Positions 49,849-61,053 of a stretch of DNA of 64,000 nucleotides are shown here, in pieces. Source of the stretch: Pseudonocardia sp. MH-G8. GTDB lineage: Bacteria; Actinomycetota; Actinomycetes; Mycobacteriales; Pseudonocardiaceae. Numbering within the stretch: position 1 is the first letter of the stretch; each line of letters starts with the position of its first letter. Under the pieces are notes generated by a model, which was not told the DNA's origin, searched no databases, and saw nothing but the letters and a program-made list of their open reading frames with translations. Location of the stretch: NCBI RefSeq assembly GCF_002262885.1, contig NZ_NKYF01000001.1, forward strand, positions 744,001 to 808,000, given 5' to 3'. The position numbers and the translations under genes were made by a program.

Positions 49849-49948
49849 ACGTTCAGCCTAGCGAGACGGTTGGGACCCCCGCGTAGCGACCCGTGTGCGG
49901 ACCGTGTGGACCCGCCAGGCGTCGGGCCTCGACCGTAGGCTCCGGTGA

Positions 49949-50677
49949 ATGACGGATGATCTCCCCGGGCCGGAGGAGCTCGCCGCGCACGAGCACCACC
50001 ACGCCGACGTCTCCGGCGGCTGGCTGCGGGCCGCGGTGTTCGGCGCGATGGACGGGCTGGTCACCAACATCGCGCTGGTCGCCGGGGTCGGCGGCGGCGG
50101 TGGGGACCGGCACACCCTCATCCTCACCGGCATGGCCGGGCTGGTGGCGGGAGCGTTCTCGATGGCGCTGGGCGAGTTCGCCTCGGTCGGCACGCAGAAC
50201 GACGCCGTGGCCGGCGAGATCGCGGTCGAGCGTGAGGAGATCCGCACGCACCCGCGCGCCGAGCAGGCCGAGCTCGCGCTGATGTACGAGCAGATGGGCC
50301 TCACCCGCCCGACGGCCGAGGCGATGGCGCGCGAGGTGCACGCCGACCCGGAGCTGGCGGTGAAGGTCCACGTGGCACAGGAGCTGGGCGTGGACGTCGA
50401 CGAGCAGCCCTCCCCGTGGACCGCGGCGATCTCGTCGTTCCTCTGCTTCGCCGTCGGCGGGCTCATCCCGATCATCACGTTCCTCCTGGGCTTCTCGTCG
50501 CTGCTGCTGGCCCTCGGGGTCGGCGCGGTCGGGTTGTTCGCCGTCGGCGCGCTCACGGCGCGGTTCACCACACGCAGCTGGCTGCTCAGCGGCCTGCGTC
50601 AGCTCGGGTTCGGCGCGATCGCGGCAGGCGCCACCTACCTCGTCGGCATGCTGATCGGCGTGGGGATCAGCGGGTAG
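49949..50677 (+). CDS. VIT1/CCC1 family transporter
   Basis: Membrane transporter of 242 residues for iron or manganese export or storage. HHADVSGGWLRAAVFGAMDG and LVTNIALVAGVGG open the first helix. GMAGLVAGAFSMALGEFASV is the second. A cytosolic Glu-rich metal-binding stretch (EIAVEREEIRTHPRAEQAEL) and three further helices follow. The GAMDGLVTN and MALGEF motifs are diagnostic. TAGGCT ends seven bases before the ATG, indicating a leaderless message. Its last 11 bases overlap the convergent MFS gene. Confidence 0.94.
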   Translation: MTDDLPGPEELAAHEHHHADVSGGWLRAAVFGAMDGLVTNIALVAGVGGGGGDRHTLILTGMAGLVAGAFSMALGEFASVGTQNDAVAGEIAVEREEIRTHPRAEQAELALMYEQMGLTRPTAEAMAREVHADPELAVKVHVAQELGVDVDEQPSPWTAAISSFLCFAVGGLIPIITFLLGFSSLLLALGVGAVGLFAVGALTARFTTRSWLLSGLRQLGFGAIAAGATYLVGMLIGVGISG

Positions 50678-51956
50678 GCGTACGGCTCGGTGGGCACTCG
50701 GTGGCGGAGCACTCGACCAGCGACTCCTCTGCGGCGCTGCCCGACGGCGGGGCGGGCAGGGTCTCGGGTGCGCGCACCCAGAACGCCAGCGCGACGAGCG
50801 CCACCGCGCCCGTCACAGCGAAGGCGGCCGGGAAGCCCGCGGTCTCGGCCAGCACCCCGGCCAGCACGGGGCCGATGATGGCGCCCAGGTCGGCACTCAT
50901 CTGGAAGCCGGCGAGCACGGTGCCGCCCCGGGCCCGGGAGCCCATCACGTCGGCGACGGCCGCGTTCATGGGCGGGTTGACCAGCCCGCTACCCATGCCC
51001 GCCACGAGGCTGGCCGCGAGGAACGGCATCGGCTCGGTCAGGAACCCGAGCACTCCGGTGGCGACCCCCGAGACGGCGAGCCCGGCCAGCGCCAGGGGAC
51101 GGCGCCCTCGACGGTCCGCCATCGGCCCGGCGATCACGAGCGTGGCGGCGTTGCCCACCGCGAACACGGCGAGGGCGATTCCGGCCCACGCATCCGGCTG
51201 CCCCATCGCCTCCACGACGAACAACGGCACCAGCGCCACGCGCACCCCGAACACGGCCCAGCCGTTCGCGAAGCTCGCCACGAGCGCGGCGCGGTAGGTC
51301 GGGTGGCCCAGCGCATCGCGGAAACGGGCCGGCGGTCCGGCCTTCGTCGCCTCGACCTGCGTGCCGGTACGACCACGCAGCAGCAGCCCGGCCACGCCGA
51401 CGACGACCAGCAGCACGGCGCCGTAAGCGAGGAACGGTGCCCGCAGGCTCACCGCCGCCAGGCCGCCGCCCACGAGCGGCCCGACGATGTTGCCGAGCAG
51501 GAACCCGGTGGCCCACATCCCGGTGGCCCGCCCTCGCATCCGCGTCGGCGCGAGCCGGATGAGCAGCGACAACGCCGAGACGGTGAACATCGTGGAGCCG
51601 ATGCCACCCAGCCCGCGCAGCACGAGCAGCTGCCAGTAGTTCCCGGCGAACGCGCAGGCGCCGGTGGACAGGGCCACGACCCCGAGACCGATGTTGAAGG
51701 TCGGCACCTCGCCGATCCGGCCCACGATGCGTCCGCTCATGGGTGCGAACAGCAACCGGACGAGCGCGAAAACGCTGATGACGAGCGACGCCGCCGTGAT
51801 GCCGACGTCGAACGACCGGACGAACACCGGCAGCGTGGGCGCGACCAGCCCGTAACCGATGGCGATCAGGAACGCGGAGCCGACGAGCACCCAGATCTCG
51901 CGCGGGAGCCGCTCGGCGACCGCCCTGCCGGAACCCGACGGTCCGCCCTCCACCAC
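50667..51956 (-). CDS. MFS transporter
   Basis: Membrane protein of about 429 residues with twelve hydrophobic segments. Motif A is present in both halves (FAPMSGRIVGRIGEVPTFNI; AGPMADRRGRRPLALAGLAV), as in drug-type exporters of the DHA1 group. GTG at 51956 is chosen because the hydrophobic start LPREIWVLVGSAFLIAIGYG follows about 17 residues later. No operon partner. Substrate unknown. Confidence 0.92.
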   Translation of the reverse strand: MVEGGPSGSGRAVAERLPREIWVLVGSAFLIAIGYGLVAPTLPVFVRSFDVGITAASLVISVFALVRLLFAPMSGRIVGRIGEVPTFNIGLGVVALSTGACAFAGNYWQLLVLRGLGGIGSTMFTVSALSLLIRLAPTRMRGRATGMWATGFLLGNIVGPLVGGGLAAVSLRAPFLAYGAVLLVVVGVAGLLLRGRTGTQVEATKAGPPARFRDALGHPTYRAALVASFANGWAVFGVRVALVPLFVVEAMGQPDAWAGIALAVFAVGNAATLVIAGPMADRRGRRPLALAGLAVSGVATGVLGFLTEPMPFLAASLVAGMGSGLVNPPMNAAVADVMGSRARGGTVLAGFQMSADLGAIIGPVLAGVLAETAGFPAAFAVTGAVALVALAFWVRAPETLPAPPSGSAAEESLVECSATECPPSRTPTR

Positions 51957-52022
51957 GCGATCGACCCTACGCCTGGGTGAATCCGGAGGATGGCGGCACG
52001 CGTCCCCGGGTACCTGGCCCGC

Positions 52023-52424
52023 ATGGCGGAGTTCGAGGCGGAACGCAGGATGACGGCCGACGCGGAGCGGGTCTTCGCAGTGGTGTCGGATCTGGACCAG
52101 CTGTCGGCATGGCTGCCCGTACCGGTGGACGTGCGCCCCACCGGCGACGGCGAGGTGCACGCCGATGTCCCGGAGCGGGGGGTCGAAGCCGAGGGCACCG
52201 TGCGGGTGCGGGCCGAGCAGCTACGGGTGGAGTGGGGCCACGCGCCCGACTACGCCGGCTGGCTGCAGGTGGAGCACGCCGATCCCGGCCGCTCCTCGGT
52301 GGTGCTGCACCTGTCGTTCCTGGGCGACCAGCCCGAGGCCCACGGCGGCGCCCCGGCCGAGGAGGTGCAGCGCTGGCTCGACGACGCGCTGACGCGCCTG
52401 GAGCGCCTCGTGTCGCACCGCTGA
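52023..52424 (+). CDS. SRPBCC family protein
   Basis: Protein of 133 residues with the START-like fold: FEAERRMTADAERVFAVVSD (opening strand and helix), LSAWLPVPVDVRPTGDGEVH, RVEWGHAPDYAGWLQVEHAD and a final helix WLDDALTRLERLVSH. It resembles polyketide-cyclase/dehydrase-like small proteins. Starts at the ATG at 52023; an earlier ATG at 51990 adds 11 residues. Convergent with tmRNA, separated by a terminator. Confidence 0.85.
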   Translation: MAEFEAERRMTADAERVFAVVSDLDQLSAWLPVPVDVRPTGDGEVHADVPERGVEAEGTVRVRAEQLRVEWGHAPDYAGWLQVEHADPGRSSVVLHLSFLGDQPEAHGGAPAEEVQRWLDDALTRLERLVSHR

Positions 52425-52448
52425 AGCAGCGAGAGCCGGTGACACGAC

Positions 52449-52482
52449 GGAGCCCCGCCGACCGGGTGGTCGACGGGGCTCC
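52449..52482. terminator. hairpin between SRPBCC gene and tmRNA
   Basis: GGAGCCCCG (52449-52457) pairs with CGGGGCTCC (52474-52482), with GACC/GGTC extending the stem inside. It lies between two convergent transcripts, three bases beyond the tmRNA 3' end, and can serve both. Confidence 0.8.
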
Positions 52483-52485
52483 ATG

Positions 52486-52880
52486 GGGTGGAGGTGCCGG
52501 GAATCGAACCCGGGTCCTCCGTCGCTTCACAAGGGCTTCTCCGTGCGCAGTCCGCTCTGCCTCTACTCGGATCCACCGGTCATGCGGACGAGCCGGTGTG
52601 ACGATCCCAGTCGCTGTGTGATGTCCCCGCCTACCCCGCGACCGGGCGGACAGGTGAGTCCCCTAGCTGATGCCGGGCTCCGGAGCGGGAACACCTCCGG
52701 GCCGACAGTCCCTCAGTGGATCAGGCTGCGAGCGCGAAGTCGCGCTGAGCGGCCTGAGCCGGGACGTGCTGCGTATTAGCGGCACTTGTTGTTTTGCGAC
52801 ACATGGTTAACGAGATCATCGTCGCCTTCCTCGGCACGCTTCCCCTTGATCTACATCCGGAGTCGAAACCGTTCACCCCC
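52486..52880 (-). ncRNA. ssrA: transfer-messenger RNA (tmRNA)
   Basis: The 5' end GGGGGTGAACGGTTTCGACT (52880 leftwards) pairs with the 3' CACCTCC (ending 52490), making the alanine-tRNA-like acceptor; the T loop GGTTCGATTCC is present. The tag frame (52780-52721) encodes ANTQHVPAQAAQRDFALAA then a stop, the proteolysis tag ending in ALAA. It rescues stalled ribosomes with SmpB, encoded 2 kb away on the same strand. Confidence 0.96.
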
Positions 52881-52967
52881 TTCTCCGCCCGGCGACCCGG
52901 GCGTCTGGACAGTTTAACGCGTGGGCCCCCTGAGTTCATCCCGGTTACCCGGTCGGGTCCGACCTGG

Positions 52968-54020
52968 TCAGCCGTTGCGGCGCAGGAGCCGGTCGGCGAG
53001 GGTACGCATCGGTCCTGCGTGCTCGTCGTGCGCCTTGTGCTCGGGTGCATCGCCGTCACGTCCGCGATGCTCGTGCTCACCCGTGCGCTGGGAGGGCACA
53101 GCAGCGTTCGGGGCGGTGGGCGGAGCGCCGTCGCCGGTGCCGCCGGCCTGGCCCTGCTGACCCTGGTAGCCCTGCTGATCCTGGTAGCCCTGCTGATCCT
53201 GGTAGCCCTGCTGGCCCTGGTTGCCCGGGCCACCGAACTCACCCTGGCCTGCAGCGGGGGGCGCCGTGCTCCCCGCTCGGGTGGCCGCCGGATCGGCGGA
53301 CCGCTGCGAGGTCGGGGTCACCGCCGGGCCGCCGCCGCTGGCCGTCGGACCGTGCCATCCCGAGGTCGTCGGCTGCGCGCCTGTGGTGTGGGCGCGGGGG
53401 TCGGCGGCGTGCGACCCGTCGCCGGCAGCCTGGTGGTGGCCCTGCGGGGTGCTCTGCTGCCCGCCGGCCATCCGGAGGTCGTCGGTGCGGGCCGCCGGAT
53501 CGCCGGTGGCCTGGGGTGCGCGCGTGTCGTGGTGGCGTCCACCGCCGGGGACCGTCTCGCCGTGGCGCGTGGCCTCGTCGCCGTCACGACCGCCGTGCTG
53601 CGGGTGGCCCGGCCCGGAACCGTCCGACGCCCCGGTGCCGCGGGCGCCCAGGTGCATGTCGTCGGTGCGCGCAGCCTGGTCGGTGTCGTGCCCGGCGTGG
53701 GAACGGTCCCGATGCGTGTCCGGGTCGACGCGGTCGGCGGCGGCGGTGCGCGTCTCGGCGACCTCCCGGTCCCGCTGGGCCCGTGCGGCCTGCTCCTGGG
53801 CCTGGGCCTGCTCGTGCCGGGCCCTGGCCGCGCGCTCGGCCGACTCGGCCTCGCGACGCTGCGCGCTGGCGTTGCGGATCTCCGCCTCGTTCCGGTGTTC
53901 GGCGGCCTCGAGGCGGTGCTGTTCCTGTCTGCGCTGCCTGGCCCGCGATGCGAGGAACGCCGCCGCGACGAGCACGGCGAGCACGATCAACACGATGACG
54001 ACTATCAGCCCGGTGTCCAT
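52968..54020 (-). CDS. membrane-anchored Gln/Gly/His-rich protein of unknown function
   Basis: Protein of 350 residues. An amino-terminal membrane helix (GLIVVIVLIVLAVLVAAAFL) is followed by a long charged coiled coil (EHRNEAEIRNASAQRREAES; ARARHEQAQAQEQAARAQRD). The rest is disordered, with His/Asp/Gly-rich stretches and four Gln-Gly-Tyr-Gln-Asp-Gln repeats near residues 285-310. The carboxy end is basic (GPMRTLADRLLRRNG). Low complexity prevents family assignment. It could be a stress or cell-envelope scaffolding protein. It follows the amidohydrolase gene by 41 bases. Confidence 0.75.
   Translation of the reverse strand: MDTGLIVVIVLIVLAVLVAAAFLASRARQRRQEQHRLEAAEHRNEAEIRNASAQRREAESAERAARARHEQAQAQEQAARAQRDREVAETRTAAADRVDPDTHRDRSHAGHDTDQAARTDDMHLGARGTGASDGSGPGHPQHGGRDGDEATRHGETVPGGGRHHDTRAPQATGDPAARTDDLRMAGGQQSTPQGHHQAAGDGSHAADPRAHTTGAQPTTSGWHGPTASGGGPAVTPTSQRSADPAATRAGSTAPPAAGQGEFGGPGNQGQQGYQDQQGYQDQQGYQGQQGQAGGTGDGAPPTAPNAAVPSQRTGEHEHRGRDGDAPEHKAHDEHAGPMRTLADRLLRRNG
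53155..53222 (-). repeat. 18-bp tandem repeat encoding Gln-Gly-Tyr-Gln-Asp-Gln
   Basis: The unit CTGGTAGCCCTGCTGATC (+ strand) repeats about three and a half times, in frame, in the disordered region of the Gln/Gly-rich protein. Coding minisatellite. Confidence 0.8.
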
Positions 54021-54061
54021 CCTGGCGCGTACCCCGTGCTCAAGGTCGACAATCCTGCTGG

Positions 54062-54967
54062 TCAGACCCCCAGGAGCCGCGCGGGCGTGCGGTGCAGGGC
54101 CGATCGGAGGAACCCCGCACCGAGCCGGTCGTCGGCGAGCGCCCACTCCGCCACCGTCGCCACCTGTTCCGCGTACGGGTAGGGGATGTTGGGGAAGTCG
54201 GAGCCGAAGACCACGCGCTCGGCCACCTCGACCAGCCGAGCGGGCCAGTCGGCCGGTAGCGGTGCGAACTTCTGGCTGAACGCGGTGCCCACCATCGTCG
54301 TATCGAGGTACACACCCTCGAACCGGTGCACGAGGTCGAGCGCGTCGAGGTAGTCGGGCATCCCGGCGTGCGCGAGCACGACGCGCAGCCGGGGATGTTC
54401 GGCCACGACCGCCCCGAAGACGTCGAGGCCGGTGTGCGCGCCGGGGATCGGCCCGTGCCCGCAGTGCACCACGACGGGCACCCCCGCGTCGGCCAGCAGG
54501 CCCCATGCCGGGCGCAGCAGCGGGTCGCGCGGATCGAACTTCCCCACCTGGACGTGCACCTTCACGGCCCGGGCCCCGGCCTCGACGGCGGCACCCAGGT
54601 AGTCGGCGACGTCGGGTTCGGGGTAGAGCGTGGCGGTCGGGACGGCGCCCGGGGTGGCCGCGGCGAAGCCGGCGACCCACTCGGTGAGCCAGCGCGCCAT
54701 GCCGGGCTTGTGCGGGTAGACCAGCGGCGCGAACGCCTGCACGCCGAGCCCACCCAGCGTGGCGACCCGCTCCGGCTCCGGCGTGCGGTACTGGATCGGC
54801 CAGTCCAGGCCGTAGTGCGTGCGCGCCTGGTCGAAGTAGGCCCACACCTTGCGCAGGACCGGTTCGGGCAGGAAGTGCACGTGGACGTCGACGATCCCGG
54901 GCACGCCGAGCTCGGTGAGGAAGCGCGCGACGTCGTCGTCGGACTCCGGCGGCGCGGGCACGGTCAC
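54062..54967 (-). CDS. amidohydrolase family protein
   Basis: Metal-dependent TIM-barrel hydrolase or decarboxylase of 301 residues. [15 protein letters not shown] supplies the HxH ligands after strand 1. Further ligands are in [29 protein letters not shown] and the terminal [18 protein letters not shown] (catalytic Asp). This is the amidohydrolase_2 branch (decarboxylases, lactonases). GTG start overlaps the smpB stop by GTGA, so it rides on the ftsEX-smpB operon; the pairing is probably only positional. Confidence 0.92.
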   Translation of the reverse strand: MTVPAPPESDDDVARFLTELGVPGIVDVHVHFLPEPVLRKVWAYFDQARTHYGLDWPIQYRTPEPERVATLGGLGVQAFAPLVYPHKPGMARWLTEWVAGFAAATPGAVPTATLYPEPDVADYLGAAVEAGARAVKVHVQVGKFDPRDPLLRPAWGLLADAGVPVVVHCGHGPIPGAHTGLDVFGAVVAEHPRLRVVLAHAGMPDYLDALDLVHRFEGVYLDTTMVGTAFSQKFAPLPADWPARLVEVAERVVFGSDFPNIPYPYAEQVATVAEWALADDRLGAGFLRSALHRTPARLLGV

Positions 54968-55449
54968 CGCAGCTCCCGGGCCCGGCCCTTCGCGGCGCGC
55001 CCGTACGCCCGCTGGATCTCGCGGTCGGCGTCGCGCTTGGCGAGGTCGGTGCGCTTGTCGTAGGACCGCTTGCCGCGGGCGAGCGCGAGCTCCAGCTTGA
55101 CCTTGCCGTCGTTGAAGTACAGCGCCAGCGGCACCAGCGTGAGCCCGCCCTCGCGGGTCTTGCCGATCAGCCGCTCGATCTCCTCGCGGTGCAGCAGCAG
55201 CTTGCGCGTGCGCTTCGGCTCGTGGTTGGTCCAGCTGCCCCGCACGTACTCCGGGATGTGCAGGCCGCGCAGGAACACCTCGCCGTCGTCGATCGTGGCG
55301 AAGGAGTCGACGAGCGACGCGCGACCCAGCCGCAGGCTCTTCACCTCGGTGCCCATCAGCGCGACACCCGCCTCGTAGGTGTCGAGGATGCTGTAGTCGT
55401 GCCGCGCCCTGCGGTTCTGCGCGATCACTTTCCGGCCGTTCTCCTTCAC
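54964..55449 (-). CDS. smpB: SsrA-binding protein
   Basis: RNA-binding protein of 161 residues that carries tmRNA to stalled ribosomes. Signatures are [79 protein letters not shown] and the basic helical tail [20 protein letters not shown]. Full family length. Standard actinobacterial order prfB-ftsE-ftsX-smpB, with ssrA downstream. Confidence 0.97.
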   Translation of the reverse strand: MKENGRKVIAQNRRARHDYSILDTYEAGVALMGTEVKSLRLGRASLVDSFATIDDGEVFLRGLHIPEYVRGSWTNHEPKRTRKLLLHREEIERLIGKTREGGLTLVPLALYFNDGKVKLELALARGKRSYDKRTDLAKRDADREIQRAYGRAAKGRARELR

Positions 55450-55489
55450 CTGTCCAGCCTACGCGGGCCGGCGGCTGCGGGCCCGCGGG

Positions 55490-56392
55490 TTACAGGCGCA
55501 CGTACAGCCGCAGCGTGGCGTAGCCGGTGACCGCGGCGATCCCGGCACCGATCATCACCAGGATCGGCGAGACCCAGACGATGTCGGCCACCTCCACCGG
55601 TGGCACCACGCCGTTGGCCACGATCCCCGACAGCAGCTGGTCGATGAACAGGAACTTCCCGGCCACCAGCCCCGCCACCGCGATCAGGGCCCCGACCACA
55701 CCGGTGGCCACCGCCTCGATGAGGAACGGCAGCTGCGTGTACCAGCGGGTGGCGCCGACGAGGCGCATCACACCCACCTCGGTGCGGCGGGTGAACGCCG
55801 AGACCTGCACCGTGTTGGAGATCAGCAGGACGGCCGCGATCGCCTGCACGACGGCCAGCGCGAACGTCACGTTCCGGATGCTGCCGATCATGTCGAACAG
55901 CTTGGCCACGACCTCGCGCTGGTCGAGCACGTTGCGCACACCGACCTGGTCGGTCATCGCCGCACGCACGGCGTCGGCCCCGGCCGTCTGGTCGGCCAAC
56001 CGCACGCGCAGCGTGGCCGGCAGCGACTGCGGGCGCGCCACGTCGGCGAGCGCCTGTCCCGCGAAGAGCTCCTGGAAGTGCTCGTAGGCCTCCTGCTGGC
56101 TCTGGAAGCGCACCGACTCCACCCGCGGCGAGTTCTCCAGTGTCTCCCGCAGCTCGGTGCAGATCGGCTGGCTGCAGTCGGTGTCGGCGGCCGAGACGTC
56201 GGCCGTCAAGGTCACCTGCACCTCGAAGCGGTCGCTGTAGAGCTGCTCGGTGCGGTCGATCGTGCGGACGGCGAGGAGGCCGGTGCCGACGAGCCCGAGC
56301 GAGATCGCGGTGGTCAGGATCATCGCGACCGTCATGGTGACGTTGCGGCGGAGGCCGGTCATGACCTCCCGGGCGACGAAGTCGGTGCGCAT
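55490..56392 (-). CDS. ftsX: cell division protein FtsX
   Basis: Membrane half of the FtsEX complex, 300 residues. It has an N-terminal helix (MTVAMILTTAISLGLVGTGL), an extracellular loop with two cysteines (DTDCSQPICTEL) as in actinobacterial FtsX, and three carboxy-terminal helices with the ARRTEVGVMRLVGATRW-type coupling segment (FTRRTEVGVMRLVGATRWYT). It relays FtsE ATP hydrolysis to a peptidoglycan hydrolase outside. Starts four bases after ftsE stops. Confidence 0.96.
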   Translation of the reverse strand: MRTDFVAREVMTGLRRNVTMTVAMILTTAISLGLVGTGLLAVRTIDRTEQLYSDRFEVQVTLTADVSAADTDCSQPICTELRETLENSPRVESVRFQSQQEAYEHFQELFAGQALADVARPQSLPATLRVRLADQTAGADAVRAAMTDQVGVRNVLDQREVVAKLFDMIGSIRNVTFALAVVQAIAAVLLISNTVQVSAFTRRTEVGVMRLVGATRWYTQLPFLIEAVATGVVGALIAVAGLVAGKFLFIDQLLSGIVANGVVPPVEVADIVWVSPILVMIGAGIAAVTGYATLRLYVRL

Positions 56393-56395
56393 GCC

Positions 56396-57085
56396 CTACC
56401 GCCCCACGCCGTAGACGCCGCGCGCGTCGTCGCGGACGACGGCGCCGAGGTCGAGTTCGACGACCCGGCGGCGCATCGAGTCGACGATCGAGTGGTCGTG
56501 CGTGGCCATGAGCACGGTGGTGCCCGTCCGGTTGATCCGCTCGAGCAGCAGCATGATGTCCTGACTGGTGTCCGGGTCCAGGTTCCCGGTGGGCTCGTCG
56601 GCCAGCAGCACCTGCGGCCGGTTCACGAACGCCCGCGCGATCGCGACGCGCTGCTGCTCACCGCCGGACAGCTCGTGGGGCATGCGGTCGGCCTTGCCCT
56701 GCAGGCCGACCAGCTCCAACACCTCGGGCACCACCTTGCGCACCGTGGGCTGCGACTTGCCGATCACCTCGAGCGCGAACGCGACGTTGCCACCGACCGT
56801 CTTGTTGGGCAGCAGCCGGAAGTCCTGGAACACGCACCCGATGCGCTGGCGCAGCTTCGGCACCCGCCGGCGCGGCAGCTTCGCGACGTTCATGTCCGAG
56901 ACGAAGATGTTGCCCTTGGTCGGCACGTCCTCGCGCAGCAGGAGCCGCAGGAACGTCGACTTGCCCGAGCCGGAGGGGCCGATGAGGAAGACGAACTCCC
57001 CCTTCTCCACCGACATCGAGACCCGGTCCAGCGCGGGGCGCGTCGAGGTCTTGTACAGCTTGGTGACGCGTTCCAGGCGGATCAC
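56396..57085 (-). CDS. ftsE: cell division ATP-binding protein FtsE
   Basis: ABC ATPase of 229 residues. Walker [22 protein letters not shown]-loop [17 protein letters not shown], signature [20 protein letters not shown], Walker [17 protein letters not shown] and H-loop [12 protein letters not shown]. Canonical FtsE length. Drives FtsX during septal wall hydrolysis. Operon with ftsX. Confidence 0.97.
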   Translation of the reverse strand: MIRLERVTKLYKTSTRPALDRVSMSVEKGEFVFLIGPSGSGKSTFLRLLLREDVPTKGNIFVSDMNVAKLPRRRVPKLRQRIGCVFQDFRLLPNKTVGGNVAFALEVIGKSQPTVRKVVPEVLELVGLQGKADRMPHELSGGEQQRVAIARAFVNRPQVLLADEPTGNLDPDTSQDIMLLLERINRTGTTVLMATHDHSIVDSMRRRVVELDLGAVVRDDARGVYGVGR

Positions 57086-57179
57086 GACCCAGGAGGTTAC
57101 CGGCGGGTGGGGTCGGACCCGGCACCCGACCCGCCCCCTCGCCGCCCGGAGGCAACCGTTGGGCAGGTTGGCCGGGACA

Positions 57180-58286
<1,107 letters not shown>

Positions 58287-58308
58287 AACTCTTCAGGCTA
58301 CGCGCCGG

Positions 58309-58821
58309 CTACTCCGGGACGGCGTCGAGGAGCTTCAGCACTGCCCGCACGTGCGCGACCGCGAAGTCCGCCACCGCCTTGCGGTACGGGTCGCGCTCGC
58401 CGCGCGCCGCAGCCCGGGCGGCGGCGAGCCGGGCGGTGTAGGCCTCCCGGCTGGACGCGACGAGCTCGGCGCGCTGCGCGGGGCTCAACCGCCCGGCGTG
58501 CAGCAGCCGCAGCACCAGCGGGCTGCGCAGCGCGTCGGCCGCGGCACCCGATCGGAGCCACCGGGTGAACGCCCGCCGCCCCGCGGCGGTGAGCGCGTAC
58601 GTCTGCGACGCCCGCGGCCCCGGCCGGCCCGGCTCCAGCAGCCCGGCGGTGACGAGGGCCGGCAGTTCCCGGTAGACCTGGCTGCGCGTCACCGAGAAGA
58701 AGGACCCGAAGCGGTCCGCGGCAGCCGCCACGAGCTGGCCGCCCGACATCGGGCCCTCGTGGAGCAGGCCGAGCAGCGCGGCTGCGGTGGCGTTCACGGC
58801 AGGTGCTCGCGGGGCCGGCAT
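58309..58821 (-). CDS. PadR family transcriptional regulator
   Basis: Winged-helix regulator of 170 residues from the ATG at 58821. TAAALLGLLHEGPMSGGQLV, FFSVTRSQVYRELPALVTAG and the wing SQTYALTAAGRRAFTRWL give the PadR fold. The carboxy half is the dimerising helical Vir_act_alpha_C-like region. It ends 22 bases before the prfB start, but its own promoter should lie in the 286-base gap before the ABC operon (58822-59107), which it may control. Confidence 0.9.
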   Translation of the reverse strand: MPAPRAPAVNATAAALLGLLHEGPMSGGQLVAAAADRFGSFFSVTRSQVYRELPALVTAGLLEPGRPGPRASQTYALTAAGRRAFTRWLRSGAAADALRSPLVLRLLHAGRLSPAQRAELVASSREAYTARLAAARAAARGERDPYRKAVADFAVAHVRAVLKLLDAVPE

Positions 58822-59107
58822 GCCGGTCACCGTGCCATCCGGCGCAGGAGACCGCAGGGCACAGAACGGATGCGGCGCCCGGGTAACGATCCTGGGCTCG
58901 CAGAACGAGTGATACCGGTACGAGTCGCCACGAATCCGGACACGAGTGCGTACCCCCCGTGTGCCGACGGACGGCGCTGCCCTCACACTTCACTAGGGCC
59001 ACACAGAGTGGTCCCCAAGGTACCGCGCAGTAGCACGGCGGGCCCACCGGTTTTCGCCCCGGCAGTACGGAGACCGGCGTGACCTGCCGGGGTAGGCAAG
59101 GAGACCC

Positions 59108-60085
59108 ATGGCTCGCTTCCTGGTGCGCCGACTGGTCAACTACATCGCGCTCTGCCTCGTCGCCACGTTCCTGGCGTTCGCCCTCGCGGCGCTGACGTTC
59201 GACCCTGTCGGCCGTCTGATGGAGCGCAACCCGCCGCCACCGCAGTCCGTGATCGACGCCAAGCGCGCGGAGCTCCGCCTGGACGAGCCGATCCCGGCGC
59301 GGTTCGTGGCCTGGATGGGCGGCGCCGTCCAGGGCGATTTCGGCCGGACCACGGTGAACACGTCGGTGAGCGAGGAACTGCCCCGCCGGATCGGGGTGAG
59401 CCTGCGGCTGTTCCTGATCGGCACGGTCGTCGGCATCGGGATCGGCGTCGTCGTCGGCGTCGCGGGCGCGATCCGGCAGTACAGGTTCAGCGACTACCTC
59501 ACCACCGTGGGGTCGTTCGTCATCCTCAGCACGCCGGTGTTCCTGCTCGGCCTGCTGCTCAAATACCTCGCTCTGGAGATCAACACGAGCGCCGGGGCGC
59601 AGCTGATCGTCTTCACCGGCGAGACCACACCGGGGTTCCAGGGCGGCTTCGGCGCGGCGTTGCTGGACCGGATCCAGCACCTCATCCTCCCCACGCTGAC
59701 GATCGCGTTGGGCCAGATCGCCTACTACAGCCGCTACCAGCGCAGCGCGATGCTCGATGTGCTGGGCAGCGATTTCCTGCGCACCGCGCAGGCGAAGGGG
59801 CTCACCCGGCGCAAGGCGCTGTTCAAGCACGGGTTGCGCACGGCCCTGGTGCCGATGGCCACGCTGTTCGCGTTCGGGTTCGGCCTGCTCATCACGGGAG
59901 GAACGTTCACCGAGCGGATCTTCGGCTGGTTCGGGATGGGCGACTGGCTCGTCTACGGCATCCAGCAGGACGACATCAACATCACCGCCACGGTCACGCT
60001 GTTCGTCGCGGTGCTCGTGCTGGTCTCCGGCTGGCTCTCCGACGTGTTCTACGCGCTGCTCGACCCGCGGGTCCGGCTCCGGTGA
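59108..60085 (+). CDS. DppB-type ABC transporter permease
   Basis: Permease of 325 residues with the BPD_transp_1 fold. It opens [20 protein letters not shown], has a periplasmic [20 protein letters not shown] loop, and shows the EAA-type coupling loop at [20 protein letters not shown]. First gene of the right-hand peptide-type transport operon. ATG at 59108 with AAGGAG upstream. Unlike most DppB proteins the VPGDP motif is replaced by a [16 protein letters not shown] stretch. Confidence 0.93.
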   Translation: MARFLVRRLVNYIALCLVATFLAFALAALTFDPVGRLMERNPPPPQSVIDAKRAELRLDEPIPARFVAWMGGAVQGDFGRTTVNTSVSEELPRRIGVSLRLFLIGTVVGIGIGVVVGVAGAIRQYRFSDYLTTVGSFVILSTPVFLLGLLLKYLALEINTSAGAQLIVFTGETTPGFQGGFGAALLDRIQHLILPTLTIALGQIAYYSRYQRSAMLDVLGSDFLRTAQAKGLTRRKALFKHGLRTALVPMATLFAFGFGLLITGGTFTERIFGWFGMGDWLVYGIQQDDINITATVTLFVAVLVLVSGWLSDVFYALLDPRVRLR

Positions 60086-61053
60086 CCGCCTCCGACCTCA
60101 CCGGCGACGCCGGCACGCGGGCGCCGGCCACGGCCTCGTCGCCGATCCAGGCCATCGAGCCCGAGACCGCGGGCATCACCCGTGGCCGCCTCGTGCTCCG
60201 CCGGTTCGTCCGCAACCGCCTGGCCCTGGCCGGCCTGATCGTGCTCGTGCTGCTCTACCTGCTCTCGGTGACCAGCCCGCTGTTCGCGCCGTGGGCCTAC
60301 GACGAGTACGACTACACCGCCTTCCTGCAGGGACCCTCGCCCAGCCACTGGTTCGGCACGAGCCAGATCGGCGAGGACGTCTTCGCCCAGTCGATGCGCG
60401 GGCTGCAGAAGTCGCTGACGATCGGCCTGCTGACGGCCGCGATCTCGATCGTCATCGCCTCGGTGGTCGGCGCGTCGGCGGGCTACTTCGGCGGCTGGGT
60501 GGACCGCGGCCTGATGTGGATCGTCGACCTGCTGCTGGTGCTGCCGTCGTTCCTGATCATCGCTGTCATCTCGCCCGCCCTGCGGGGCAGCAACTGGATC
60601 CTGTTCGTGCTGCTGCTGGCCCTGTTCGCCTGGATGATCACTGCTCGGATCCTGCGCGGGATGACGCTCACGCTGCGCGAGCGCGAGTTCGTCAAGGCCG
60701 CCCGCTTCATGGGCGCACCGCCCGGGAAGATCATCCGCAGGCACATCCTGCCGAACATGGCCTCGCTGATGATCATCGACGTGACGATCACCGTGGGGGC
60801 CACGATCCTGCTCGAGACGGGCCTGTCCTACTTCGGCTTCGGTGTGCAGCCGCCCGACGTCTCGCTGGGCACCCTGATCCGCGACGGCAGCGCCTCGTCG
60901 CTGAGCACGCCGTGGCTGTTCCTGTTCTCCGGCGCCCTGCTCGTGGTCAGCGTGCTGGCCGTCAACTTCATCGGCGACGGCCTGCGCGACGCGATCGACC
61001 CGCAGTCGCGCTCCGGTCGGCGCCGCAAGCGCAAGCGCGAGGCCATCCGATGA
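60082..61053 (+). CDS. DppC-type ABC transporter permease
   Basis: Permease of 323 residues from a GTG overlapping the dppB-like stop (GTGA). OppC_N segment [20 protein letters not shown], the [20 protein letters not shown] motif typical of DppC, and the coupling loop [20 protein letters not shown]. Forms the membrane channel with the preceding permease. Confidence 0.95.
   Translation: MTASDLTGDAGTRAPATASSPIQAIEPETAGITRGRLVLRRFVRNRLALAGLIVLVLLYLLSVTSPLFAPWAYDEYDYTAFLQGPSPSHWFGTSQIGEDVFAQSMRGLQKSLTIGLLTAAISIVIASVVGASAGYFGGWVDRGLMWIVDLLLVLPSFLIIAVISPALRGSNWILFVLLLALFAWMITARILRGMTLTLREREFVKAARFMGAPPGKIIRRHILPNMASLMIIDVTITVGATILLETGLSYFGFGVQPPDVSLGTLIRDGSASSLSTPWLFLFSGALLVVSVLAVNFIGDGLRDAIDPQSRSGRRRKRKREAIR

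Noticed and set aside
53155..53222. 18-base repeats resembling a DNA-binding array
   Set aside because: They lie in frame inside a Gln/Gly-rich coding region.
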